A stretch of 64,000 bases of DNA from Lineus longissimus (GCF_910592395.1 NC_088308.1:27667501-27731500), one strand, 5' to 3'; shown: positions 22,912 through 35,423, counted from the first letter of the stretch. The notes: generated by a model from the sequence alone, not told the origin. Made by a program: numbers and translations.

Positions 22912-24172
22912 TGAATGAAGACTTGTATTCCAAATTCATTGAAGGGCTGGATAACATCCATCCGATTAAGTAGCTTAGCTTGATTAGTCTTTGTCACTCT
23001 ATATTTGTTATTTCAGACAGCTTGTATTGTGCATCATTTTGTTGGGTTACTTCTAGTTTCTTCAGCTCTTGAATCTTGCCGACAAATTGGCCCGCTGGTA
23101 GTCTTGCTTGGGCTATTTTTAAAAATCGCCCAGGTGAATTGTCCTCAGCGTTCCTTGAAGCATCTCCAGATCTATTGAAAAATATACCATTTTGAATCTT
23201 GAACTATGGAAAAGCCTTCTTGCTGATGCCCAACACAAGCTGTCCAACTATCCATGATAAAGACACCGAATATGCTTCCGTGTATGCATGACATTATACT
23301 TTAAATTTACATTGATCAACTCCCTGTTAACGTTCACGTTCAGAATGCACACCATTGGCCTTCGGAACATGTAATTATCCTAACATTGCCAAAACTTTAT
23401 AACAGAACTGGTCTTGGGGTAAGGAAGACTGTCTGGATGAGATGTAACGCATAAACTGTGCCAAATTACCTTAGACAGGTTTCTTTACAATTTTGTGCCA
23501 TAATCACTACACAATTTTTAACTTGTGCTGGAAGGTACATCTTATTTCAGAGCAGTTACTATATCAATTCATTCCATGCCTTATAAGATATATACTGTCT
23601 CTTTATTATAATCATGATTCATTGTCTTTTTCAAAACTATACTACCGTAATAAACCCATTGAGATGGCAATCCTTTCAATAAGTGTTGGTAGGTTGGTAC
23701 ATTTTTGTTTTCTTCATGTCTCTCTAAAATAATGCATTAAGCTGACATTAGTAAATGCAGCTTTAGGTATCTCGGCTTTCATGTCCTAAAGTTTAAGAAA
23801 GCTCCATGCTAGTTCTCGAATGGTAAATAGGAACACCAGTCATGCAGTTTGCATAAATGTCTCGGCAGTTTTTCCTCCCATTAGTCCAGTTGCCCTTCGT
23901 TGTCTAAATCACATTGTGTAGTGTATTTGTATGTGGCATGTAAAACAGAAAACCTGTTCATTAAATCATATACTTGCTAAAGATCAATCAAAGTTTTACC
24001 AGACCACTTCGAAGTAAGATATTGCAGCGTGCATTCCAAATCCATCATTATGTAAAGAAAGGACCAGTGTGTTGAATTCAATTCAAGTCTAATATAAGTG
24101 TTGTTGCCAAGCAACAGATTTGATGACACATCTCAAGTGATCAATCTCGGGTGTAAGCTGTGCAAAGGATCA

Positions 24173-24355
24173 TCAAGTCATACGCAAGTTACTGAATGGA
24201 ACCCTATTGCGGACCCTATTGTCCACATGTTCAACGGGCCTAATCTAGCTATCTGATGTGCCTGACTTATGAATAGGAAATGAGACGGTTCATTTTCACC
24301 GCCCAAGAAAATGTAATAAGTAGGCTGAATCATTGGTGTGCGAAATAGCCTTTAA
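24173..24355. repeat. Dispersed repeat, copy 2 of 2
   Basis: A direct-orientation relative of 22581-22752, sharing TCAAGTCATACGC at the start and CCTTTAA at the end. Overall similarity by eye is about 75-80 percent. Confidence 0.7.
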
Positions 24356-25077
24356 GGGCTCAAATATGTAGGGATTTTACCTTTTGAAGAGATAGCCGTC
24401 TCGGGTTTCAAGAGAGTACTGTATGTATACATGACTTGGTGTATTATTCTAGAAATTTACCTCTGCAAAGCGATGTACGAAGATTCCAGGGCAATGAAAA
24501 CTACACAAAAACCAAATACTTCATCATGTGTTCAGATTTGTTTAATAGTCAGTAACATTTTACAAATGACTTTGCATCGTTTTAGGTGTAATACAGGTAG
24601 TTATCAGTGATGATTTCTTTAAGGAAAACTCAGAACAAAGTCAACAATCAGCTCCCATTGTACAATTGGGCCATGACCAGCTATAAAAAACATCTTTCAA
24701 GCCCCTAAACAAGGTCATTTGAACCAGGTGTGCAGAGAGAGAACACGCGACAAGTTTATTTTCACTTTGAGTGACTGCAACACCTTTTTGCCATTCAGAT
24801 GTTTTTGCACTCGCTCTTTGCCACCATGTATGGTGGTTTATAACACCAGTAATTTCCATCACAGCTTTTTATAGTAAAAATTTGTAGGGTCCACCAAACT
24901 AATGTATTGGTTATGGCCTCATTATGGTGGCAATTGACGATCAAGAACTAATAAATTGAATAATGTAGTTTGGTCTTAGATGTATGTTGATTCTCTTTTA
25001 TATGGTGTCAAATTGCGTGTACCGTGTACTCTTGAATACAATGGCATTCAGTAAAAGGACAATTTAAACTTCTTAAG

Positions 25078-25083
25078 TTTATT
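25078..25083 (-). terminator. Candidate polyadenylation signal (SLC15 gene)
   Basis: TTTATT on the plus strand is AATAAA on the gene's strand, about 295 bases after the SLC15 stop codon. Confidence 0.4.
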
Positions 25084-25376
25084 TTGGTTGTTATTGATGT
25101 TATCAGTAGTTCACCGCCACCTTCTGCTGCTGCATTTACATGCATGTGTCATGTGAAGGCTCTGGTAATTGATCAACCGGTCTTAGATTGGTGAAACTAG
25201 AGTAATTCCGCCTCTGCAGGAACTGGAACAATACCTTGTGTCCAAGGCCTAATTGATGCAGTCCTCCGCCCTGTTTAGAGCCACCAAAACACATGCTCCT
25301 ATGATCTCAGCTGAGATCTTGCAAACAACAACTATGTAGGTGCAGCTTAATGCATAGGTACTTGGATACTAAACCT

Positions 25377-28300
25377 TTAAGTATCTTCATCTGAAGTGCG
25401 CCCCAAGTCAAGGGATGGTGATAAATCTCTTTCATCTACCAGGTCCTCCCCTTGGATATACCTTGACATAAGATCAATGTCTTGATCACTGAAGTCCGGT
25501 GATTCCCCTTCAACAGTCTCTGTAAGTCTGTCATTGCGTAACACTGTGTCATCCACGTCTTGGTTAGTCCCTTGCACATGCTGCAGGTCTGTGGTTGTGA
25601 TGATAGCTGTCATGAAGTTATTGTCCTTGAGGCTCTTCCTAACCCTGGTGTACCAGATTGTTAGAGGGAACAAGAGAACCAGCATTGTCAGCAGCATTAG
25701 GCCACCAAGAGCTGAGAACAGCTCCAGGAAGAAACCTTTGTTGTCACTAAGACCAACTGAAGAGAAGAAAAGACCCGTTAGTACATGTACTGTACACAGT
25801 ATACACTGTACACTGTACACTGTACACAATAGTCTGAGGAGTACAAGATTGGGAGCGTCCATAAAGTGTGTACGCACCTACCATTCTATTTTACATGTAT
25901 GATCAGCAGGTTGTGCTGTATCTCCACTAATATGTTCGGCATTTGCGTATGAAGTCGCCAAGTGCTTGCCGCCCCTATTCCAATAGTTGTGACCACATAT
26001 CACAACCCATTGCCGACGAATTCGTAACAGTGATGAAGTGGGAAAGGTTTCCTCGTCTTTTGGTTCACTTACTTTTCATTGGTACTGTCCCCAAAGGAAT
26101 GAATATGAGAAAGATGACCATTGCGAAAAATGAGCCCACTCCGAAGAAGAAACCTGTGGTGGTGCTCTCAAGACCTGCAAAGCTCTCTCTGTAGCAAAAT
26201 TCAAAACCTGGAAAAATATGATATCATACTATAGTCCCGTAAAGCCGCTAATAACTCTGGTTCAAAACAGCAATGATGAAGGTGATTTACTGTGTTTCTA
26301 TCCCGGGTTTCCAATAGAACAAAGTTACAATGGGACCACCAAGCCCTGTAGAAAGTCAACAAAAACTGATTAGTGGTTGCGTTGCGAGAAAGACACTTAA
26401 AACCTACCAGGAATGTAGAAAAAGAATTCGGCAAGACCTAAGAAGACGAATTGAGGAATCTGGCAGAATTTGGAACATTCCTCCCGGCCAATCCTCCAGA
26501 TGATCTCAATGTAGTCGGCACTGGCCAGGGACAAAACAGCGAAGATTGTTCCAACTACTATAAATACAAATTGAAACGGTCATTTTCCGAGGCGTAAAAA
26601 TCAAAAAGCGTGTGCCAAAGACGCACGCGTAGATTAAAACCCAAACTCGCACGACCCGGTGTAACAAATGCCCCCCTGGAAAAAGTGTCCGGCCTATTGT
26701 ATTCTCCAATATGGTTCTATAGAGACACTGACCGTCAATAGCTCAGAGATTGAAGCGCATAATAGAATCCTTCGTTTCCCGGGCATTCTATCCTAGGACA
26801 TTTTAAACTTCTACACCGGCCGAAACATGTTTTTGAGATTTCCGATTCTGACAACATGGGCCCGTTTTATACTCCCTCTCCCCTTCATGATCACACCAAT
26901 TGTTCCTGATTCAATATGTTTGCAAATATACTAAGTACAAAGTAGTGGGACGTGTATTAAAGGACACCATTTGGCACTGAACTCTTGTGTCATCAGCATT
27001 GTATTTGTATCATTTTTATCAGAACATGGCATTTATTGACTTTATACCTATCATTTTTAGTTCCCAGAAGCGATAGCCAGTCCTCCTGGAGCAGCACCAG
27101 GTATAGACCTCCGTCAGGACGGAAAGGACAATCACTGTCAGAGGGGCGAAGGAAGCTACGAAAAGATGCGGTATGGCAGGAGAGTCGCCCTTTAGTTGTT
27201 CGCCTTGAACCAAATAGGTCGTTGTCCCCTGGAAACCGTCAAAGGAATACAAACTCCGATAGAATAGGTTATGAAAGTCAAAAATAGAAGGGAGTGCATG
27301 CAGGGGCGTGTCCAAGAGTTCGTACAGAGAGGGGTCTGAATGAGCATAGCAATAAAAAATGTGTGAGGGAGTATCTCCCTCGCAGTACTGAAAAGTTTTT
27401 ACGTTTTATTCCCGGACTAAATCTATAATCTGCGCGAGCAAGGAGGGAAGGTCCAGAGACCCCCTGGACATGCCCCTCACGGCGCAGGCCGTACTAATGT
27501 GTGGATTGCCCACATGGATCACTCCGCGATAGTGTCATCCGTTCCATTATAAACGCCACCGGTAGCAGTCGGCCATGAGAAGTCTCCGTATGTGCACTAT
27601 TGACTTAAATCATTTGGTCTTCCCACGGGCAGAGAATGAGTTGGTACAAAATCATGTGAGGATGGAGGACCTTCCATTTCCAGCTAAACACTGCAGACAT
27701 TTTGGTTCCTGTACAAAAACTCTTAGTATTGGGGCCTACCTGCAAGTTGACAGCTGAAAAAACACCAGCAATGGTGAAAATGCCTCCCATGAGGAACATT
27801 TTCCTGAGTTTTAGACGTTGCAGTTTCATGAGTTGTGGATCAGGTGGCTCGTGGACTAAGCTCATCCGTTCCATGGCGTCCTCTGGTGACAGACTAACGG
27901 AACGGTTTAAGATGTTCTTTGAAAAGGCCTTGGTGATTTCCTTCATCGACTTTTCACCTGAAATAGTGCAGAAATGTACAAGGCAAGTTAGTTACAATTA
28001 CCGGTAGTTAGATAACCTCAAGTAAACTCCAAGTTTTAACACACACAACTCTGACAGTTCGGGGGTCAGTAGTGTTCTAGGCTGAGCGCAAAAAAAATGG
28101 TATACACAACTTTGTTTTGTGAATAAGGCTTTCTGCCCATTTGCTGATGGCAATATCAAACAGTTTTGTAATGTTAATTACTTGAAGTGATATCTGGGAC
28201 TAACTCATTTTCTCTCAGTTTTTACCATGGTTTTGGGCTCAGCCCGCGGTAGCCGGGCCTTACCTTCGGTAGTTGGCGCTGTGACGTACGCGCTCTTTCC

Positions 28301-30282
28301 AAGGACTAGGACAGCCCAAGCCAGGGCCTCTGCAACTAACTCCACGATGGTACAGACCAGAATCGGGTCTAAGTCATACACGTAGATTATGAATGCCAAT
28401 GGGCAATAGACGAAGTATTTGCCAATGTCAAAAGATACGATGGTCCTAGAAAACAATTAAAAAACATAATATTAAGCCGGTTCGTTGGTTTGAAATTCGT
28501 TGAGTTCGTTGAGTTGGTGACGATGTATACAGGCCAGGCCTGCCTCATAACTGAATATAGATTTCACGGTGCTAATGTAGCCACTGCATGCCCAACCTTA
28601 TATATATGTCAAGTTTTACCGCAATGGCCTGTTTTATGCCTACATAACACATTAATAAACCGACTCGGGCGGATTGTATCACGAATAAATAAAGACAAGT
28701 CTTTATCAAATATTGATTGTATGCATAAAACTCATTTGGAAGCTTGCCAACGGAAGTATGAAGAAAGTCTGGCATCATCTGACTGGTCGACTTGTTGTGC
28801 CCCGAATGGGACCATACTCGGTAATATGAAGCCCCGGCTTACTGCCATGAACATCAAAGAGGCAATATAGATAGGCAGCATCACTGAGACCTAAAATACA
28901 AAAATCGAACAGAACAAGAAGTTGGTTAATGAACTTGAATAAGTATGCTTTCTTCTGTGATGTAATGTCTACTCCCCCATCCTGAGATTCTGGTCGTTTC
29001 ACTCTGTCTTTGAGAGGTGGAGTATATTGAAAACCAAGATGCTCTCCCAAGTGATCGAGTTCTTTGAGTTTACTATATGGTCCATTGTGCCTGCATGGTC
29101 TACGGATTCCTAATTTGGGCTGCATGTGCAAAACCAAAACCTGAAGGCACCCTGATCATTACATAGCATGCCACTCATTCAGATCCAACAGATGAACGAA
29201 GATTCATTTCGCGTTGATATCGAGTTAAGACAGAAAGCATATTAATTTAGCTAAATAGATGTATATATGCTCACCGGGAAATCCTCCTTGTTCGTTGTGT
29301 AACTATAAACGATGGCCACAGCTGTTTTCATGAGCGAACCTGAAAGAACCAATAACTTGCAGTGAATCAAACATGCATTAGTATCATTGGCGAGAGTTGC
29401 CGCAATCTATAGTCCTTTCATAAAACTAGTGGGACTGTAACTGATGACTTCTTATTTTTGTAACCTGTGAAAATATAACACTTAATGCCACAGATAGACT
29501 CTTTGAGCAGGCTGAGACATCAGGGTTGAAACAGCAATTTGAAATCGCTCACATCTTGACACACACGGCTCCGATTCGATACCGCAGAGCCCCAGGTAAA
29601 CGAGCTCCAAGATAGCCCGTTAGGGTGGTGGTGTGTGTGTGTGTGTGGGGCGGGGGGGGGGGGGTAGATGCTACCCCCGTATACTAACCTATGAGGTTGA
29701 TGAGGTTTGCAAAGAAGATGGTCCAGTAGCGCCCCGCCCTCGTGTCCGCGTACCATCCTCCTATCAGGTTGGTAACGTAGGAAACAACTGCAACAGGAAG
29801 AATAAGTAGGTTACCCATGCGGTCAAACAGACCACAGACATCAAACCGTTGCAAAACTCTGCCACGTCTGGAAGCGTTTTTTCCCACCCCCACAACCACC
29901 TAACGGCTCGCAGTTAAATTTGTGTGAGCCGGAAACCGTTTAAGGTTTATTTTCAAATGCTCAACAACCGTTATTTCTACTAGTGTAATGCCCCCGTCCC
30001 ATACCCGCTTGTGGCAATAGAGAATATATAAAAGGACATGCTGGACCTACCGTAGAAAGATGTTGAAAGAGCTAAAATCTCCGTATTAGAGAGATGAAAG
30101 CAGGTTATGTTGATTCGGAGTGCCACTGCTGCAAATACTGCGAAGTAGCTGATGCCATGGGCGACCTGGGTGAACAAAATAAAACCGAGTCCCCATGGAC
30201 TTCCACCGGCAGAGAATTGGGGTCCATGCGTGCATGTTAGTGGACGCGTTAGCAGACCGACAGATTCTTCGTGGAAAGGCAT
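25377..30282 (-). CDS. SLC15 (PTR/POT) family transporter, SLC15A3/A4-like
   Basis: The model has ten exons on the minus strand: 30282-30051, 29787-29689, 29339-29275, 28890-28748, 28445-28264, 27957-27740, 27228-27048, 26557-26408, 26207-26073 and 25756-25377. They join in phase to 594 aa, close to human SLC15A4. PTR-family landmarks are GGWYADTRAGRYWTI at about 87-101, PFGAQQV near 160-166, QGTTTYLVQGEQL before TM7, and PQFVFLGLAEFFF with GFEFCYRES near 408-430. EESVGLL at the N-terminus fits an acidic dileucine sorting motif, so an endolysosomal site is likely. The family moves histidine and di/tripeptides with protons, but the proton-coupling ExxER of TM1 is here Q39-V-A-H42-G43. The acidic C-tail ends TSDEDT. 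Intron 4 appears to use a GC donor. Start choice: TAG lies in frame directly before the ATG. Family assignment is firm; substrate and coupling are uncertain. Confidence 0.88.
25790..25830. repeat. TGTACAC-type microsatellite
   Basis: A short run of CTGTACA/TGTACAC units in intron 9 of the SLC15 gene, immediately 5' of the last coding exon on the gene's strand. Confidence 0.6.
26732..26821. repeat. Dispersed repeat, copy in SLC15 intron
   Basis: It matches 18316-18399 in the cyclophilin intron through AGCTCAGAG, GGACATTTT and AAACTTCTACACC. It is probably a degraded element. Confidence 0.45.
29629..29664. repeat. (GT)n followed by a G run
   Basis: About nine GT dinucleotides are followed by GGGGC and 13 consecutive G. 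It lies in SLC15 intron 2, 24 bases 3' of exon 2 on the gene's strand, where it reads as C-rich then AC-rich. Confidence 0.9.
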
Positions 30283-30584
30283 CTAATAATTAAAGCTGAA
30301 AGATAAAAATATTCTAAAAATCATGCATTATAGACCGTCAACAAACTGGACCTTTACTGGAAAAGATCTACAGTAAGTTCTTCCACGTCAGCAACCAACC
30401 TATACATATATGGCATGGCAGCTAAAAAGGAAGGGTCGCGATAGAGTTAATTCCATTTGGGTTCCTCTTCGCTGGTTAGTTGATGAGGTTGGTTGAGCTG
30501 ATGATCCTACAGACAATGCTTCGACAAACTGTTTTGTATCGCCACTATCAACTTGGCATTCTCTCCGGGCATTATTTAGCCTAC

Positions 30585-30660
30585 CTGAAATAACTTGGTT
30601 ATAGAGCCTGTCCTCGTTCAGTTCTCGTTTTTCCCAAATTCCCTTCGAAGATTGGAGCAC
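30585..30660 (-). other. Possible 5' noncoding exon of the SLC15 gene with an upstream ORF
   Basis: On the minus strand an ATG at 30660-30658 opens a frame that reaches a strong donor ATTTCAG|GTAGGC at 30585/30584. The next acceptor-like CTTTCAG lies just before the SLC15 start codon. If the two are spliced, the upstream frame would run past the SLC15 ATG in a different frame and stop shortly after it. Evidence is splice signals only. Confidence 0.3.
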
Positions 30661-33600
30661 TTTATATGTAGCCAGTGCGTTGATTCAGTGAAGCTTCGCC
30701 GTATTGAAAATAAGCCTGCTTCCTTGTAAAACGGAAGTGCTCTTAGCGCGTCCGATGGGATTCCCCATTATTGGCCGACATTATATGACGACTTGCATCC
30801 TCGTTTTCCATTTGGGTATTCTCGCAATTTTTCTCAACGACCTGCCGTAGGAGTTAAAAGCCCTGAATACACCAACATATCGTTGTATATTATATTATAC
30901 TAGCATTGTACCCGTGGCGCAGGCAGGTTCAAATGGGCTATACCTTGAATAGATTGAATTGCAATGAAAATATAATGCAATATCAAAGGAGCAATATCGA
31001 AGAGACAAATTAAACCAACCATTTGTCCACAGACTCGGACCCTGTGGCGTGCTGTATGCGTGCATATAAAAGTAAATCAATTGGTCCGAATGAGATGATG
31101 AGGCAATGTGAATATACCTCGTTCCTTAGTCAGCAATATGCCCCTTTTTATACGGAGATGAAGGAGAACCCAGATAGGCCTTCACATGTCGGCCTCCAAA
31201 TGGCTCGGACCAATTGCACTATCACTACTAAAACTTTAAAATGCGTGCTCCTCCTACATGTAGCATGATCTCGGGCAAGGCACTTAGTCGACAGGCAAGC
31301 TAGAAGTTCAGCACCGTGAGCAGGTCCTTGATAAGGCCATGCCAAGTTCAGAGTGCCTCTTCAGATACATCAAGTTTTGAAAGCTGTGGTGAGCACATAA
31401 ACATACCATTGTAACCTTAATTTGAAAATCCCTTCATAATCAAGGGCTAGCTCTGGCTAATACAGTACCAATATACGATAGACCATCAATTTGACCCCAG
31501 CTCCTTACTGCGGGAAAACCCAAGTCCAGCAACCAAAAATATCAAAATACATTTTTGTTTACATTTGAACTGCACACATGCGTTTGTTTACAATTTCTTT
31601 CCCGCGAAATCTCGAAGATCAGGTGACCTACAATCGTGGATTGAAAATAACATTAACCTTGGTTCAGCAGGTCAACACGTGTACAGGCTGTTCCAATCAT
31701 CCCCCTACAGCCAGCCGTTCAATAGGTAGTGTTAGTCACCCCACAGGGAGTGCAGGTGATTCATTAATCCCCTGCATAACTGAACAGCAATGGCTTGGCT
31801 TCCGTGAGTGATAAGGAGAATTGACCGTGTCCGATTAAAAATCCCTCATTACTGCTCCGCTGAAGTAAATTTCCGAAAATAAACATGACGTTGCATCAGG
31901 ATAACATATCACCTGCAAACGTGCAAAATTTCGAGACGAAACACGACCCCCAAATGGCACTTTAGCGAGCCGCCTTATAGTATTATGATATAGATGTCAG
32001 TTAAGAGACATGCAAGCCATAAGATAGGAAAAACAAACACCAGGAAGAATGCATACAGAGAGCTGTCGTTGACAAGCTAGTTTTATGTTACAATCTTTGT
32101 GAGGCTTGCCCTATATTAAAATGTGAATAAAAACATGTGAATAAAGTCGTTTCAATTTGATATGCAAATATGCTTTTTTTATTGAAATGCATTGGACGCA
32201 ACATGACCTCTAGTATTGCAAAGCATAAACATAAGATATTTCGTTGGCAACCATGATCAAAATGTTTTTGTTGGTCATTCCGATATAGCTAGACCTGGTC
32301 ATTCCGATATAGCTAGACATATAGGTCCACAAGACCTTCGCTTGCTGGGGATAGGGAGTTGCCATGACCCTTATTGAGAATGCTGCGTAGCAGCGGGTCA
32401 GCTGGTCCTGTCATTGCTCCAGGCCACGTTAATTAAAGGCCAAGTTCGTCCGTTATAAATATGAAATATGAAATTGAATTTGAGATTGTCCGATTGTGAA
32501 AAACCCATATCGAATATTTAAAACATTTAACAGTATCGCTTGTCGTCTGGCTTCACCACAACCGCCTTGTGATATACCAACTATCAAGTTACACTATGGT
32601 CAGACAATGGCTTCTTATGAAAATTGTTAAGGAAAACTTTACTTATTTACATTATTACGACTTCATGTGATTCCGTGACTACATAATGGGCATGTGCACA
32701 AAGATAAAATCATTGTGAAATCTTGGATCTCACAGTTCGTGGTGCTTGGAAACAGAACTTAAAGGCAGGTCTGGATGTTCACTGAGTCGAGATAGTCACT
32801 AACCTGAACTTAGCTCGGCGGTTCATGACTGGACTTAACTAACACCAAGTTATAACGCCGTGTTGTTGCTCTCTTCTGCACACAAACCGATTGTAGAACG
32901 TTCGTGTACATTTTCGGATGAACTTCAGAGACCACTTGACTATCTGTCAGTAACGACCAAAGAAAACTTCGAGCTGTTTGCCCTTTAATACATTTATATA
33001 TTACTAATAAAATCTAGGGCATGATGTTGTTGTGAATGTGCATGACAAAAACTCAAGCATGAGTGGCATTATCAGACGATATATCGACACACTCATTTGA
33101 TATCGTTTTAATCGTAGGGCCTACCCGGCCGGTTTATTTTATGCTGGCTATATATAGCCGACGATCAGTCTCAATGACAAAAAAAACGAGGTTTCTCTCA
33201 ATCCGTCCTTTCATGATATTAACATGCAGGCTGAAAACTGTAGTATGCTGAACATTTGCAATAGATCGGCCGGTTTATGCACGAAATGTCGTATCCTATG
33301 GGAACGCCAATGCGTCCACTCACGCGTGAGGCTGTTTCACAAAAAGACTATAGCGTTGAAAAACTGAATATATTAATGGTGGGATTTATACAGAATTAGG
33401 ACTGGTTTGTGTTGTGCAACCATATGCATAACCTAAAATTCAGACTTGTTCATTCTTGAATTTGAATTATTTATGAGTGTTCGAATGAAATTGAAATGAG
33501 TATTCGAAATGAGTATTGACTGAAAAGACCATAAAGTTGTGCAAATCAAAGACAAAGATTCTTTTGGAAATGTTAAGATATTTGTAATCGGATTTGAATA

Positions 33601-34276
33601 GAACTAATATGAAAGAAGAGAGGGTGATGATAATCGGATTTTCCAAATGACCACTTCTCGAATATCGTCTGTTTAGTGATGCATGGAATGGATTGGAATG
33701 GACATGCATTTCATCTGTTTGTCTCTTGGATATCAAACCTGCTGTAGGCCTGTCGCAAAATGAGGTGGGTAGATAGCTTTCGAATCTGTCTTATTTCTTC
33801 TCTGATTTATACCGAATTGGAGGTATTGGCTGTTTCACCAAACACTGCGAGAGGAGGAAGCTGAAATGTGTTGGCCAGAACTGATGAGGCGGCAGCCAAA
33901 GGATTGCGCGAATGACCTCCACCCGAGCGTTGTTGATAGAGACAACCAATACCTTCGGATCGGTATCTGCCGCGGTCGCCGGGTCAGTGCGGCTAGAAGA
34001 CTTACAGGCCCTGGACATATCCCCAGCCATCTACCTCAGGATAAGGCTCAACCTCAGGAAACCTGGCTTGTACGATCAGGAATCCTTTTAGCCTATACCT
34101 CAGGCACCCGACTTGTACCTCAGCCTCAGGAATGCTGACCTCAGGAATCCTGAGCTGAATTCGTGACTAATGTCCTCTCTCAGCCACCTTATCCATCAAT
34201 GCTTTCTGCATTTCGATGTCAATCTTTATAAGGCTGCCTTAGGCCTACATGTTATATGCTTATTCTATCATTTCAG
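30661..34276. other. Intergenic stretch between SLC15 and GT62 genes
   Basis: The two genes are divergent, so both promoters should lie here. I see no coding sequence. It contains a near-perfect 24-base direct duplication at about 32276-32323 (GTCATTCCGATATAGCTAGA twice) and a cluster of CCTCAGG heptamers at 34034-34145. Confidence 0.5.
34034..34145. repeat. Cluster of CCTCAGG heptamers
   Basis: CCTCAGG occurs five times, at 34034, 34052, 34098, 34124 and 34139, with related GATCAGG and CCTCAGC between. The cluster lies just upstream of the GT62 gene. Confidence 0.6.
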
Positions 34277-34319
34277 GGCTGACCACTTTCCGCGATGTCA
34301 TCGGTGGCTACTTTGTCAG

Positions 34320-35423
34320 ATGAGATACCCCTTGAATCTGTTTTTTGTGTGTCTTCTCCTGATGACATTTGCCCTCTACAGATACCAATCAGGTCAACGT
34401 TGCCGCTACCGCGACAACCAAACATCCCAAGGGAAGTTTCCTCTTCGCAGTATAACTAGTGGATCAGTTAATAAAACTCGCTTAAACAGGACAGTAGATC
34501 AGCCGACCGTGGTAGTGTTATCATTATTACATAACTCTGAACCATCTTTAGAGGATTTTAAATTTTTGGTGGAAACCTTAACATATCCTCATGAACTCAT
34601 TTCTGTTGTTTTTGGGGAGGATGGAAGTAAGGACGGGACTGTTCTGAAAGCTAAGCAGGTGCTGAGTTCTCTTACGTCCGAATTCAGAAGAGTGGATTTC
34701 CACCATTTTGATTTGGGAGGACAGTATCCGTGGGATTTACCTATTGGCGGAGACCCCAAGCACAGGGCCTCCGTTCAGAAGGAAAGGAGGCGACATTTGG
34801 CTTTGGCGCGGAACATGTTGTTAACAAATGGTCTCGGGGATGAAGACTGGGTGTTATGGATAGATAGTGATATCATAAAGACTCCGCCCGATATCATAGA
34901 GCAAATGTTAGCCACCAAAAAGGATATTGTAGCGCCTCGATGCATGTATAAACCAAATAAAGACGAGGAATTGCTGTATGATAGGAACACGTGGCAAGAC
35001 ACCGATGCCTCCCGGAAATATAAAGCTGATCCAGGCATCTTGTTCTTGGAGGGATACAACGGAGAACGCCCACCGAAACTCAACATGGACCAACTGAAAG
35101 ATCGTGGCGTTGACCTGGTAGAAGTCGATAGTGTCGGTGGGTGTGTCCTGTTGATAAAGGCAATACATCACCAACAGGGTTTGGTGTTCCCACCATATAT
35201 TTACAAACATTATATAGAGACGGAAGGCTTATCGAAGATAGCACAAGCCATGGGCTTGAAACTATGGGCCATGCCAAGATTAACAGTATATCATTATCAT
35301 TCAGGCACTGATCCAGCCTTTTATAAAAGAAACGCAGTAAGATCTCAGCAACGATTTGGCATGAATGGCATTGACATGCAAAAGGCAATAAAACTAATAT
35401 TTTTGCAAAAATCAAGGACATGA
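34320..35423 (+). CDS. GT62/Anp1-like glycosyltransferase, type II membrane protein
   Basis: One uninterrupted coding exon gives 367 aa. The chosen start is at 34320: it places a signal anchor at residues 4-20 (PLNLFFVCLLLMTFALY) next to a basic RYQSGQR, the layout of a Golgi type II enzyme. An acceptor-like ATCATTTCAG ends near 34276, so the 150 extra open bases upstream are probably intron and 5' UTR. Anp1-domain features are VVFGEDGSKDG at 97-107, the arginine motif LALARN at 160-165, the metal-binding type DSD at 182-184 (WVLWIDSDIIKTPP), DIVAPRCMY, VDSVGG at 269-274 and ETEGL at 300-304, with YHYHSG near the end. NQT, NKT and NRT sequons sit in the stem. GT62 enzymes such as Mnn9, Van1 and Anp1 are best known as fungal alpha-mannosyltransferases. 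Donor and acceptor here are unknown. AATAAA lies at 35766-35771. Confidence 0.88.
   Translation: MRYPLNLFFVCLLLMTFALYRYQSGQRCRYRDNQTSQGKFPLRSITSGSVNKTRLNRTVDQPTVVVLSLLHNSEPSLEDFKFLVETLTYPHELISVVFGEDGSKDGTVLKAKQVLSSLTSEFRRVDFHHFDLGGQYPWDLPIGGDPKHRASVQKERRRHLALARNMLLTNGLGDEDWVLWIDSDIIKTPPDIIEQMLATKKDIVAPRCMYKPNKDEELLYDRNTWQDTDASRKYKADPGILFLEGYNGERPPKLNMDQLKDRGVDLVEVDSVGGCVLLIKAIHHQQGLVFPPYIYKHYIETEGLSKIAQAMGLKLWAMPRLTVYHYHSGTDPAFYKRNAVRSQQRFGMNGIDMQKAIKLIFLQKSRT

Larger units (their letters stand above)
22912..25376. other. Intergenic stretch between convergent cyclophilin and SLC15 genes
   Basis: This holds the 3' UTR of the cyclophilin gene, a dispersed repeat copy at 24173-24355, and the 3' UTR of the SLC15 gene on the minus strand. 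I see no further coding sequence. Confidence 0.6.

Noticed and set aside
34170-34319. Fifty extra N-terminal codons on the GT62 protein
   Set aside because: A splice acceptor appears to end near 34276, and starting at 34320 gives a proper signal anchor; the longer start would bury it.
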